NCBI GenBank assembly: GCA_035236585.1
Contig: CP141127.1
Coordinates: 49,924,001 to 49,988,000, forward strand
Direction of reading: 5' to 3'
Source: Warburgia ugandensis
Taxonomy: Eukaryota > Streptophyta > Magnoliopsida > Canellales > Canellaceae
DNA length: 64,000 nt
This document shows positions 26,310-38,930 of this stretch, piece by piece. The notes beneath the pieces are model-generated. The model saw nothing but the letters and a program-made list of their open reading frames with translations. It made no database searches and was not told where the DNA came from. Numbering within the stretch: position 1 is the first letter of the stretch; every line of letters starts with the position of its first letter. The translations under genes and the position numbers were made by a program.

Positions 26310-26692
26310 GTGAAGCCTTGGCCGATGAGGGTGGGCCAAGAGGGCTGGCAGGCTTCTAGGCAAGGTGAGGGACTGAGAGTTAGTCCCACATTGCTAGGGG
26401 AAAAGTTACTAGGCTCTTGATAAGAGTGCTGAGGACTTCCCTTGCAATGAGGCCTCCCGAGGGGTGAAGCCCAAGAGGGGTGAGGGACCTAAGGAAACAA
26501 AACCTTGAGGGGTGAAGCCTGGAGTGGTGAGGGACCCAAAGAGGACAATATCATGTCCGCTGTGCACTCTGATACACGGAATGAGGCCTTTTCCTTGAGC
26601 AATTGTGGAAGAACAAAACTGTGCGGGGTGTATGGGCACTCCGGCACGGACAATATCGTTGTAAGGTGTGGGCCCTCGGGCTGTTACACTAT
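26310..26692 (+). mobile_element. TRIM-like element relic, diverged
   Basis: Matches the young TRIM-like cluster at 46-47 kb in order: a GAGAGTTAGTCCCACATTG box (26,376-26,393), a GGACAATATCGTTG-type block near 26,650, and an end reading GGGCCCTCGGGCTGTTACA close to the GGGCCCGACGGGGCTGTGACA of the young copies. In between is a local duplication of GGGGTGAAGCC (about 26,460 and 26,510). Reading frames on both strands here are by-products. Confidence 0.55.
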
Positions 26693-28940
26693 ATGATTAA
26701 ATAAAGTTATATTGAAAAAGGAAACAAGTTAGGACAACGACTTGTCCTTTTTTTTTTTGTAGCCACTATGGTATCATCAAGGATCAATTTGATGTCTTGA
26801 TATCATAGAGGAAGATTGGAAGAGCAAGCATCTTAAGGCCATTATTTAGTCATTACCTTTGGAGTAATGTTGACTGAATAAGGTATCCCATCTTAGTTAA
26901 TCAAATATGTTAGTATCTATGAGACAGTAGTCTAAGTTATGTACTAAGTGGGATGTTATAAGTACTTAGACAAGAGTTTTCCCTAAAAGAAGTTAATTGT
27001 TAGACTAAGTCATTTGAGGGTCTAAGGTCAGTTAATTAAACTAAGTCCTGGAAGAGCTACGAGTACAATGAATATAGTAGCAACTGAGATAGAAGCAAAA
27101 ATAAGAAACAATCTAAACCAATGCCTAAGGTTTTCCAAACCTTAATAGATACCATGACAAACCGTAGAGATCACTTTGGGTTTGAAAGATGCAACTGATT
27201 TGGATTCAAAAGAAACGTAGATAAGCACCGATCGCTTTAGAGACCTTTGAGCTTATAACCTATATATCTAGAAAGAGATCAATAGGTAATCGAATAAATT
27301 CTCTTTCTATGTCTAAGAAAATGTTCCATGCTACCTGAGTTTTTTTTTTTCAAACGTGTTGATTTAACAACTTCAGCACAATTATAGCTATTGAATGAGA
27401 ATTATTGTTATAAGTTAAGTATAAGGGGACACTTGAAAGATAAAATTTGAGGAATCGAGAGAATCACTACTTATGATGGTACCTCCTGACAATTAAGACG
27501 GAATGGTTGACGATAAAGCCTTGAAAGGAGATTGAACAACATATTGATATAGGAAATGGAAGGAGAAAAGTTGAGGTATCCAGCACATTATAAGGTAATA
27601 TCTGATGCTAAATTGCCTTTAAACAAAAAGTTAGTTGTTATATGCATGTACTAGGTACGAAAAATCAATTGAAGGAATTTCCCAAGGACTAACCTTACTA
27701 GATCGAGTATAGAACTTTTGGTCTGAAAGGTTACAAAGATAATCATCAAGCAAGGAAAGGATAAAGAGGATGATGACAAAGGATTCAATCATGATCTAAC
27801 AAGGATACTCTAGTATGGATAAAAGACTTTTGACATGAGTATGGACATTGTTGGAAATCCTAATGGAGCTTTTATGTGACTGTTGAGATAAATCTCTAAA
27901 TAAACATTCGATCCAGGATGATGAATTAACCATAAAACAGTTGACATGAGTTGCATAAACTCTTCAAGGAGAAAAGCATTTGATGGCTTCAGCATCTATG
28001 AAACTTGATATACAATTCAAATATCCTAATTGTAGTATGAGATAGTATTCTTGATGGAGGATGCTACTTGAATTGTTTCATGGTTTTATTTTGAATATAA
28101 CATTGATTGAGGACCCAAGTACAGGGAAAAGCAATAGACAATTGAAATTTGAAGTTAATCAAGGGTTTGGCTTTTATCATTGATATAATTGGAGGGCACA
28201 TGATACCATATCAGCTATTGAAGTATCTTAGGGAAGAATATAAAGCAAAGAAAATAAGAAGCAAAGTTAAACATAATAAAAAGACTGTCACTTTTTGGGA
28301 CTCTTACTAATGACATACAGCCAACCTTTAGAAGGAGACATTGATGATGAATAGATCACTAGATGGAAGACAAGAGGAAAAAGAGACATTTCCATGCTAT
28401 CCAAAATGGAATATGAGAAATAAGATGTTATGATCTCAAAGTAGTATGAAATAATTTATATACAAGTAGGAGAGTATGGTCATTTAAGAAGACTATCTGA
28501 TACATGATTGGAGGAGTATGAGCATCTAAGGATTTGTAGATATATGAACTATAGCTATAAATCAGTCTTGATAACCTAGCAAGTAAGGACCAAGAATCAG
28601 AGTACGCAACAGAAGCAACTCTTAAGTACTTAAAGCAAACAAAAAATATATGCTCATCTTCATTTATGTTTAGGTTCCTTGTGAAAGGAAGTATGGGAAC
28701 GGTAAATTGAGAATATGCCTAGGATTGGTTGCACAGTAATAGGATTTTAAGGATACAATTCCTCTACTTACTAACTTAATTGAGGAATTAACGAAGAGAC
28801 TTATGGGGTTGGAGCAAAGTAATTTTCTTAGTTCAAGTACTAAGGAAGTCCTAAGGAAGGATACGTTCATCAAGAAGTTATCTAAGAGACAGATAACTTG
28901 AAGGTAAGAATTTGTGGAATTTCGAGGACGAAATTCTTTG
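26693..28940 (+). pseudogene. Decayed internal region upstream of LTR-B, protein family unclear
   Basis: Lies between the TRIM relic and a polypurine tract plus LTR start, where the 3' half of a retrotransposon polyprotein is expected. Its last bases (ATTTCGAGGACGAAATTC at about 28,918) are of the kind found at the 3' end of Ty3/gypsy polyproteins. No frame stays open long enough to show a domain. Around 28,595-28,660 a short frame reads EYATEATLKYLKQTKNI, somewhat like the block before RNase H in copia elements, but one short match is not enough. Treat as retrotransposon-derived with unresolved lineage. Confidence 0.4.
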
Positions 28941-28950
28941 AAGGGGGTAA
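28941..28950 (+). other. Polypurine tract of the LTR-B element
   Basis: AAGGGGGTAA lies 3 bases before the TGTAATG start of LTR-B. It is the expected plus-strand primer position and shows that the LTR at 28,954 is a 3' LTR. Confidence 0.7.
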
Positions 28951-29350
28951 TGATGTAATGATCAAAACATTTTATGCCCTTTTTACGAAATTTGGAAATT
29001 AATATATGGAATTAACTATATTAAATGTTTTAAATTATTTAAAATAGAAAATAAAGGAATTTGTGAGAAATCTTGTTATGTCATTAGATTCTACGCTCGA
29101 AATGGAATCCAATGCCTCAAAGAACACTAAAAACGAAGTTCGTATGAAGAAGTTATAAGTGTTTAAAGATGGAGGGCAGACTTGTAATTTGACAGCAAAA
29201 TGGAAAAGACCTAGGAACGCAGGGGGTCATTTTGATAACAACACCCCCTGCATCGTCTTCCCCCTGTGTCATCTTCCTTAAGTAGGCGGTGCACAGCACC
29301 GCCATACTCATACAGCGCCGCAAAGAATGGCGGCACCGCCATTCCCATCC

Positions 29351-29358
29351 TATAAAAC
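29351..29358 (+). promoter_or_regulatory. TATA box of LTR-B
   Basis: TATAAAAC 397 bp from the LTR start, followed by pyrimidine-rich sequence suited to a transcription start about 30 bp on. Confidence 0.5.
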
Positions 29359-29769
29359 CACCCACTTCCCCCTTTCCATCACTGTGTTTCCTAGCTCAAA
29401 TCCGGTTCACATCCATCTCCAGCAAGGAGGTTTTCAACTAGTGTTCGAGGCGTGCGACAAACTCCATCTTGGGTTCCTAGGTAAGATTCTCCTCTCCTCT
29501 CCTTCCTTCTCTTCTTCCCCTTCATTTTCCCCAGAATCAGGCCAGATTTGGTGTTTCCCGGCCGGAGAACCCATTAGGGAAGATGGGTTCGTTCCAAATC
29601 CCTAGACCCGATGACCAAGGCTTCCGGCAAGGGAGAGTGAGTTGAACCCACTGACAAGGGTGCCATTTTAGGCAGCCCAAGTAAGTCTTCGTCTTCCCCT
29701 CTCCTTCTCAGCCCAAATCCCCGCTAGATTTGGCATTCTCCTGGCCAAAAATCGCCAGATTTCTATGGA

Positions 29770-30150
29770 AGGAAGCTAGACGGGTGAAAACCCATCCAAG
29801 GCAATGCATCCTAGGGGTGCGGGCATCCCAGGGGCGCACGAGCATAGCGCGCCTGGGTCGAGCTCCCTAGGGCAACGTCACATGCATGCGGCGTGCGGAC
29901 AGATGCCCGACTCGACCAAGATGCATGGGCATCCCAAGAGCCAGGATGTGCACGCAACCATGCCTAAAACGCGTCTACGCGATGCTGTCCAGGATGCGCA
30001 CCTTGGTGCGCCATTCGAATGTGCGCACGTGGACCATTCGGACGTATGCACATGAGCAATGTGATTTAGGTACAACCAGGGCGCACACGTATCCTAGATA
30101 CTGTGGCGCGCAGGGCTTAAGCGACACATCTAGGTCATCCATTAAGGCGT
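29770..30150. other. CpG-rich island inside LTR-B
   Basis: Dense CG dinucleotides and repeated GTGCGC, GCGCAC and GGCATCC words in an otherwise AT-rich, CpG-poor window. Three overlapping frames on both strands arise from the base composition; none has a recognised domain. Confidence 0.7.
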
Positions 30151-30888
30151 GACACTAAAAACCCAATTAAGGAGGCTATATAACTTTGATCAACGATCTA
30201 AAAGACCCATTGCATTTGTAATGACAACGCGGACCTAATACGACTATAAAAGTTAGGATCTGAGAACTATTTAGTATGACTATAGCTTGAAAACTATATA
30301 GATCTTCTATATCTACTAGATCAAAGATGATCAAAAAGGGCAAATCTATCCGTTAATCTGGAAATCTAAATAGTGATCTATAAATGGATAGAAAATGACA
30401 TTTGAATCCTTTTTGTCAAACAATATATAGGGTTTTACGAAGGTAACTCAGGGTTGAGTAAAGAAGAGATACGATCTAAGTGACGACGATCGAGGTAGGT
30501 TGTCTGATACTGCTACGTTTTAATGCATTTCCACATATACTTGATCTGTAGGTAGTTTGATATTACTAAGTTTTTAAATTATCTTAAACTCCGACTTGCC
30601 TTTATTGTTGTTTTTAGCATGTTTTTGAGATATGATGTTTTTATGCGAGTATGCAAACTTGTCTTCATGATTTATCTCCTCGAAGCACGTGAATGTATCA
30701 CCATATGTAGCATGCTTTTTGAGATGTGATGTTTTTATAAAAGCATGTGGAATTGTCTTCATGTTTTATGGCATTGAATATGATATTAGCATGATCTAAT
30801 TTTATGCATTGCTTGCATGGCTGAAAAGAAATGCATAAATTGCATGATTTCAATGATTGAGATTTGGATATATATATATATGTTTTTT

Positions 30889-30945
30889 GGGCTGTTGAGC
30901 CTAGTGGGCACTATGCTGAGAGGTTGTGATGATGTACGGGGTTGG
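30889..30945 (+). other. HP2-like hairpin and box in LTR-B copy 1
   Basis: GGGCTGTTGAGCCT forms a stem of GGCT/AGCC plus a G-T pair. It is followed by ACTATGCTGAGAGGTTGTGA, which lines up with the TATGCTAGGAGAGTTATGA box after HP2 in LTR-A. The stem sequence is unlike that of LTR-A. Confidence 0.5.
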
Positions 30946-31761
30946 CCTCCCTTCCTCTACCACGAAAAAGGTGGATGGTATTGCTACCAAAAATGGCATT
31001 GTCCCTTCCCTGACTGTTGTGGTAAACAGGGACGACCACTAAAGGTGTTCATGGCACATTTTCAGGGACATATCCATAGTCACCGTGGAGGCTATGGTGA
31101 ATAGGTCTCTAGATACCGGAGACACACAATTCAGAGGTGTTCTAGTCGTGAGCATAGTTGGCCCTATGATTTCGGTTGTATTGATATGCATATAGCATTG
31201 AGATGGTCATATATGAGTACTCATGACTAGTCGGTTTGAGATGTTTACCGACCCATCGACTTGAGCTCCAAGTGGGCAGATCGCCGAATGAGGCAGGCTG
31301 CGATGGGGACAAAACCCAAAGACCATGTGCATGATTTGATAGTGATGCCAGCATTTGCTTTGAAAGATGTCTATTTCAAGAGTTTCATGATTAGTATATT
31401 TGACTCGTGATTTGATATGTTTGCTGAGATTTTTCGTAAATGAATCTATAGGTTTCTACTCTATGATTTGTAGCCAAATCAATATCGTTGAAGACTAGAT
31501 CTCAGTAGATTTCATGGTTGAATTTGCATCCATGAGCTTACTTTTATGCACAAATATGCATATTTACACAAAAAGGAATCATTGATGTTTTACATGACAA
31601 AACGCCTTGAATCATGCATGTTGCCTATCGTGTTTTCAAAATAGTAGTATCAGATGACCTACTGAGTATGAGAAATACTCACCCTAATCTATTATTTTTC
31701 CGGATTAGCTCCACATAGAATTAGAAGAAGCATCAGAACATGTTGGTGCTGCGATCAAGTG

Positions 31762-32155
31762 AATGAAGAGAAGATAAGCGTGAATGTAAGTAAACACACT
31801 TCCTTTTGGACATGTATTTGTATTTATTTACAGTTGGGCTGTGAGCTATGACTGGATAGACTTGAGAAAGACATTTATGATTACAGTAATTTTCAAAACT
31901 ATTTTTATTATTGTGAAAGAAAATGACACTCAGGGTTTTTAAAACGTGTTTAAAACAAAATGAAGAGAAGATAAGCGTGAATGTAAGTAAACACACTTCC
32001 TTTTGGACATGTATTTGTATTTATTTATAGTTGGGCTGTGAGCTATGACTGGATAGACTTGAGAAAGACATTTATGATTACAGTAATTTTCAAAACTATT
32101 TTTATTATTGTGAAAGAAAATGACACTCAGGGTTTTTAAAACGTGTTTAAAACAA
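31762..32155. repeat. Nearly perfect 197-bp tandem duplication in LTR-B copy 1
   Basis: The segment starting AATGAAGAGAAGATAAGCG at 31762 recurs at 31959 and is almost identical along its length (I noticed one difference, CAGTT versus TAGTT). The second LTR-B copy (about 40,000-40,180) has it once, so the duplication is recent and specific to this copy. Confidence 0.95.
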
Positions 32156-32270
32156 AATATTTTTCCGCTACATTGCATTGTTTTTCTGAAAATGTTCTCA
32201 AATAGGGATGCATCCAGCCTTAGGAATTAGATATTGCCGTTAAATGCATGGGAAAACCCGGGTCATCACA

Positions 32271-35200
32271 TTTTTAGGATATATGTTCCTAATTTTCTAC
32301 TTCTTTAATTCTTGTAAATGCTTGAAATATTATCATGCGACTTTAAGAAAGCATGCAAATTGTTGCTGGAATATACGTTTGAATGGAAATATTATCAGGC
32401 ATTTTTTACTATATATGTTCTTGATTTTCTACTTCTTTAATTTCTAAAGTTGATTATTCTCAATGGAATACATTGGGTTTAAGAAGTCCCAAGTTTTAGG
32501 TTTTGATGTTTATTTTTAAAGGAATGCAAATTGTTGCTTGAATATGCATTTGGACGGTAACATTACCATGCATTTTTTGCTATATATGTTCCTGGTTTTC
32601 TGCTTCTTTAATTCTTCTAAATATGTGAAATTAATCATTCTAAATAGAATACACTAAGTTTAAGGACCCCCATGTTTTAGATTTTGATGTTTCACTGAAG
32701 AAGACATGCAAATTGTTGCTTTAATATGCATTTGAATGGTAACATTACCATCCATTTTTTACTATATATGTTCCTAATTTTCTACTTCTTTAATGCTTGT
32801 AAATGCTTAAAATTGGTCATTCTAGATAGTATACATTGTGTCTAAGAAGTCCCATGTTTTAGATTTTGAAGTTTCAATAAAAAAAAAGGCATGCAAATTG
32901 TTGTTTAAAGTATGCTTGTTGTAATACGCATTTGAATGGTAACATATATAGCTAGAGAGAATAGATTGAGTTTAAGAATACCCATGTTCTTGATTTTAAT
33001 GTTTCATTCAGAAAGGCATGTAAATTGGTGTTTCAATATACATTTGAATGATAACATTACAATGCCTTTTTTACTATATGTTCTTAATTTTCTACTTCTT
33101 TAATGCTTGAAATTGTTATTTGTAGGTAGAATACATTGAGTCTAAGATGACCCATGTTTTAGATTTTCAAGTTTCATTCAAACAAGCACGCGCATTGTTG
33201 TTTGAATATGTGTTTGATTGGTAACATTACCATGTGTTTTTTACTAAATATGTTCCTGATTTTCTACTTCATTAATCCCTATAAATGGTTGAAATTGATC
33301 ATCCTATGTAGAATATAATGAGTCAAAGAAGACCCATGTTTTAGAGTTTAAAGCTTCATTCAAAAGGCTACGTAAATTATTACCTAAATTATGTTTGTTG
33401 TAATACTTGTTTGAATGGTAACATTATCATGCATTTTTTACTATATATGTTCCTAATTTTCTCCTTCTTTGATGCTTACAAATGCCTGAAATTGATCATT
33501 CTAGATAGAATATATTGTGTTTAAGACAGCCCATGTTTTAGATTTTGACATTTCATCCAAGATGGCATGTAAATTGTTGCTTGAATATGCATTTGAATGA
33601 TAGCATTACCATGTGTTTTTTACAATATATGTTCCTAATTTTTTGCTTCTTGAATGCTCATAAATGATCATTCTAGATAGCATACATTGACTATAAGAAG
33701 ACCCATGTTTTAGATTTTGATGTTTCAATAAAAAAAAGGCATGCCAATTGTTGCTAAAAGTATGCTTATTATAATACACGTTTGAATGGTAACATTGCCA
33801 TGCATTTTCTACTATTTATGTTCCTAATTTTCTACTTCTTTGATGCTTTTACTTACTTGAAATTTATCATTCTGGATAGAATACATTGAGTTTAAGAAGG
33901 TCCGTGTTTTAGATTTCTATATTTCATTCAAAAGGCATGCAAATTGTTGCTTGAATATGCGTTTGAATGGTAACATTACCATGCATTTTTTACTACATAT
34001 GTTCTTGATTTTTTGTTTCTTTTATGCTTGTAAATTCTTGAAATTAATCATTCTAGTTAGAATACATTGATTCTAAGAAGTATCATGTTTTAGATTTTGA
34101 GGTTTTATTCAAAAAGGAATCCAAACTATTGCTTGAAGTATGGATTTTGTAATACGCATTTGAATGGTAACATTGCCTTGCATTTTTACTAAATATGTTC
34201 TAGGTTTTCTGCTTCCTTAATGCTTGTACTTGCTTGAAATTGATAATTTTAGATAGAATACATTGAGTTTAAGAAGATCCATGTTTCATATTTTGAAGTT
34301 TCTTTCAAGAAGGCATGCAAATATTTACTGGAATATGCTTTTGAATGGTAACATTACCACACATTTTTTACTTTATATGTTCCTGAATTTTAGCTTCTTT
34401 ACTAATTGTAAATTCTTGACATTGATCATTCTAGATAGAATACATTAAGTTTAAGAAGACCCATGTTTTACATTTTGACATTTCATTCAAGAAGACATGC
34501 AAATTATTGCTGGAATATACATTTGAATGGTAATAGTACCATGCATTTTTTTACTGTATATGTTCCTGATTTTTTGCTTCTTTAATGATTGTAAATGCTT
34601 GAAATTGATCATTCTAGATAGAATACATTGAGTTTAAGAAGACATGCGAATTGTTGCTGGAATATGCATTTGAATGGTAACATTACCATGCGTTATTTTA
34701 CTATATATGTTCCTAATTTTCTACTTCTTTAATGCTTGTAAATGCTTAAAATTTAATACATTCATTGTAAGAAGTCCCATATTTTGGATTTTGATGTTTC
34801 ATTTAAAAATGCATGCAAATTGTTGCATGAATATGCATTTGATTAGTAACATTACTTTGTGTATTTTACTTTATATGTTCCAAATTTTCACCTTCATTAA
34901 TGCTTGTAAATCCATGAAATTGATCATTCTAGATAGAATACAATGATTCTAGAAGACCCATGTTTTACATTTTGAAGTTTCATTCAAAAGGCCATGCAAA
35001 TTGTTGCCTAAATTATGCTTGTTATAGTACGTGTTTGAATGGTAACATTACCATGCATTTTTTACTATATATGTTCCTAAATTTGTTCTTATTTAATACT
35101 TTTAAATATTTGAAATTAATCATTCTAGATAGAGTACGTTGAGTTTAATAAGACCTATATTTTAGATTTTGATGTGTCATTAAAAAAGGCATGCAAATTG

Positions 35201-38200
35201 TTGCTTGAATATGCATTTGAATAGTAATATTACAATTCATTTTTTTATGATATATGATCTTGATTTTGTGCTTCTTTAATGCTTGAAATTGATCATTTTA
35301 GATAGGACATAATAAGTCTAAGAAGACCCATGTTTTAGATTATGAAGTTTCATTCAAAAAGGCATGCAAATTGTTGCTTGAATATGCATTTGTTTGGTAA
35401 CATTACCATGTGTTTTTTACTAAATATGTTCTTGGTTTTTGGCTTCCTTAATGCCTGTTAAATGTTGAAATTGATCATTCTAGATAGAACACAATGAGTC
35501 CAAGAAGACCATGTTTGATATTTTGAAGCTTTATTCAGAAGGACATGCAAATTGTTACCTAAATTATGCTTGTTGTAATACATGTTAGAATGTTAACATT
35601 ACCATCCAATTTATACTATATATTTTTCTTATTTTTTGGTTCTTTAATGCATGAAAATGCTTGAAATTAAACATTCTATATATAGATTACATTGTGTTTA
35701 GGAAGGACATGTCTTAGATTCTAATCTTTCATTCAAGATGGGATACAAATTGTTGCTTGAATAGGCGTTTGAATGTTAACAGTACCATGCATTTTTTACT
35801 ATATATGTTCATAATTTTTTGCTTCTTTAATGCTTGAAATTAATCATTCTAGATAGAATATATTGGGCCAAAGAAGACCCATGTTTTAGATTTTGAATTT
35901 TCATTCAAAAAGGCATGTAAATTGTTGCTTGAATTATGCTTGTTGTGGTATGTGTTTGAATCATAACATTACCATGAGTATTTTTACTATATATGCTCCT
36001 AATTTTTTGTTTCTTATATGCTTGTAATTTCTTGAAATTGATCATTCAAGATAGATTACATTGAGTTTAATTAGGCCAATGTCTTAGATTTTGATGTTTA
36101 TTCACGAAGGCATACAAATTTTTGCTTGAACATGCATTTCAATGGTAACATTACCATGCACTTTTTACTATATATGTTCCTAATTTTATGCTTCTTTAAT
36201 TCTTGTAAATTCTTGAAATTCATCAATCTAGATAGAATATATTGATTCTAAGAAGAACCATGTTTTAGACTTTGATGTTTTATTAAAAAACACGTGCAAA
36301 TTGTTGCTTGAATATCCATTTGATTAGTAACATTACCATGCATTTTTTACTATATATGTTCCTAATTTTTTGTTTCTTTAATGGTTGTAAATTCTTGAAT
36401 TTAATCATTCTAGATAGAATACAATGACTCCAAAGAGGCCCATCTTTTAGATTTTGATGTTTCAATAAAAAAAGGCATGCAAATTGTTGCTTAAAGTATG
36501 CTTGCTATAATACGCGTTTGAATGATAACATTACCATGCATTTTTAACTATATATGTTCCTCATTTTTTGCCTCTTTAATTCTTGTAAATTCTTTAAATT
36601 GATCATCTAGATAGAATAAATTGAGTTTATAAAGTCGCATTTCAGATTTTCATGTTCCATTTAAGAAGGAATGCAAATTGTTGCTAGAATATACATTTGA
36701 ATGGTTACATTACAATGCATTTTTACTATATGTGTTCCTAATTTTTTCATCATTAATGCTTGTAAATGTTGGAATTGATCTTTCTAGATAGAATACATTG
36801 AGTTGAAGAAGGCTCATGTTTTAGATTTTGATTTTTCACTCAAGAAGGCATGGAAATTCTTAGTTGAATATGTGTCTGATTGGCAATATTACCATGCTTT
36901 TTTTAGTGTAAATGCTCATTATTTTCTGCTTCTTTGATGCTTGAAAATACTATAAATTGATCATTCTAGATGCAATAAATTGATTCTAAGAAGACCCATG
37001 TTTTAGATTGTGATGTTTCATTAACAAAGGTATGCAAAATGGTGCTTGAATATGCATTTGACTAGTACTATTACCATGCATTTTTTACTATATATGTTTC
37101 TAATTTTTTGCATCTTTAATGTTAAAAATTGATCATTCTAGGTAGAATACATTAATTTTAATAAGGACCATGTTTTAGATTTTGATATTTCACACAAGTA
37201 GGCAGACAACTTGTTCCTTGAATATGTGTTTGAATGTTAACATTAACATGCATTTTCTACTATATATGTTCTTGATCTTTCGGCTCTTAATGCTTGAAAT
37301 TGATCATTCTAGATACAATACAATGAGTTTAAGAAGGGACATCTTTTAGATTTTTATTTTTCATTTACAAGGTAAGAAAATTGTTGCTAGAATATGGATT
37401 TGAATGGTAACATTATGATACTTCTTTTACTATATTTGTTCCTGATTTTTTGGTTCTTTAATGCTTGAAATTGGTCATTCTAGATAGAATACATTGAGTC
37501 TAAGAAGACCCATGTTTTAGATTTTTAAGTTTCATTCAAAATGGCATGCAAATTGTTGCTTGAAGTATGAGTGTTGTAATACACATTTGAATGGTAATGT
37601 TACCATGCATTTTTTACTATTTGCATTCTCGATTTTTGCTTCTTTAATGATTGAAGTTGATCATTCTAGAAATAATACATTAAGTTTAAGAAGACCCATG
37701 CTTTAGATTTTGATGGTTCATTCAAGAAGGCATGCAAATTATTTTTGGAATTTATGTTTCAATGGTAACATCAATAACCATTTTTTACTACATATGTTCC
37801 TGATTTTCTGCTTCTTTAATGCTTGTAAATACTTGAAATTGTTATATGAATGTGCTTTTGGTTGGTAATATTACCATGTGTTTTTTAGAATATATGTTCC
37901 TCATTTTCTGCTTCATTAATGCCCGTAAATACTTGAAATTGATTATTATAGATAGAATACAATGAGTGTCTAAGAAGTCTCATGTTTTTCATTTGGAAGT
38001 TTCCTTCAAAAGGCTATGCAAATTGTCACCTAATTGTGCTTGTTATAATACGTGTTTGAATGGTAACAATGCCATGCATTTTTTACTATATATGTTCCTA
38101 ATTTTTTGCTTCTTTAATGCTTATAAATGCTTCAAATTTATTATTCTAAATAGAATACATTGAGTTTAAGAAGGTCCATGTTTTATATTTTGATGTTTCA

Positions 38201-38930
38201 TTCAAGTAGGGATGCAGTTGCTTGAATATGCATTTGAATGGTAACATTAACCATGCACTTTTTACTATATATGTTCCTAATTTTCTGCTTCTTTAATGCT
38301 TGAAATTGATCATTCTAGATAGAATACTTTGAGTCTAAGATGACCCATGTTTTAGATTTTGATGTTTTATTCAAAATGGCATGCAAATTGTTGCTTGAAG
38401 TATGAGTGTTGTAATACACATTTGAATCATAACATTACCATGCATTTTTTACTATATGTGTTCCTGATTTTTACTTCTTTAATGATTGTAAATGCTTGAA
38501 ATTGATCATTTTGGAAAGAATACATTGAGTTTAGGAAGACCCATGTTTTGGATTTTGATGGTTCATTCAAGAAGACATTCAAATTATTTTTGGAATTTAC
38601 ATTTGAATAGTAACATCACTAACCACTTTTTACTACATATGTTCTTGATTTTCTGCATCTTTAATACTTGTAAATGCTTGAAATTGTTACTTGAATATGC
38701 TTTCAATTGGTAATATTACCATGTGTTTTTCACAATATATGTTCCTCATTTTCTGCTCCATTAATGCCTATTAATACCAGAAATTGATTATTCTACATAG
38801 AATACAATAAGTCTAAGAAGACTCATGTTTTTCATTTTGCAGTTTCATTCAAAAGGCTATGCAAATTGTTACCTAAATTATGTTTGTTGTAATATGTGCT
38901 TGAATTGTAATAATACTAGCCATTTTTTAC
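32271..38930. repeat. Satellite array I, monomers of about 180-195 bp (about 37 copies)
   Basis: ATATATGTTCCTAATTTT-type sequence recurs at spacings mostly of 168-198 bp (for example 33,445, 33,627, 33,816, 33,996, 34,193, 34,375). Three monomer types are visible. The short type has TTGTTGCTTGAATATGCATT. The long type has an extra GTATGCTTGTTGTAATACG-like insert of about 15 bp. A third has a TTACCTAAATTATGCTTG version. A few units are cut to about 100-150 bp. Divergence between neighbours is considerable. Repeated 60-90-codon frames arise because one monomer type is a multiple of three. Monomer length near 180 bp is typical of plant centromeric and heterochromatic satellites. Confidence 0.95.
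37520..38930. repeat. Higher-order repeat of about 840 bp within satellite array I
   Basis: Unit spacings 186, 172, 100, 198 (ending at 37,620, 37,792, 37,892, 38,090) recur as 186, 180, 100 (38,456, 38,636, 38,736), offset 836-844 bp. Matching variant features are GTATGAGTGTTGTAATACAC, an AAATTATTTTTGGAATTT variant, a truncated monomer of 100 bp and a CTCATGTTTTTCATTT variant, all in the same order. Confidence 0.8.

Larger units (their letters stand above)
28954..32270 (+). mobile_element. LTR-B copy 1, 3' LTR of a gypsy-type element (3.3 kb)
   Basis: Starts TGTAATG after the polypurine tract and ends GGGTCATCACA at 32270, the same end motif as LTR-A. No PBS follows; the satellite array begins at the next base. 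Inside are a palindrome-rich U3 (GGCGGTGC...GCACCGCC near 29,286), a TATA box at 29351-29358, splice-donor-like AGGTAAG at 29,480 and AAGTAAG at 29,679, a CpG-rich part (29,770-30,150), a hairpin with a box like that of LTR-A (30,889 onward) and a 197-bp tandem duplication near its end. The matching 5' LTR is not in the window. Confidence 0.75.

Noticed and set aside
28560..28700. Copia RNase H assignment for the decayed internal region
   Set aside because: Based on one short stretch resembling LKYLKxTK; no other copia motif in order, and the 3' end motif and polypurine tract fit gypsy better.
29804..30152. His/Cys-rich protein in the CpG-rich part of LTR-B
   Set aside because: Three overlapping frames on both strands, no domain, and composition explained by repeated GTGCGC/GCATCC words.
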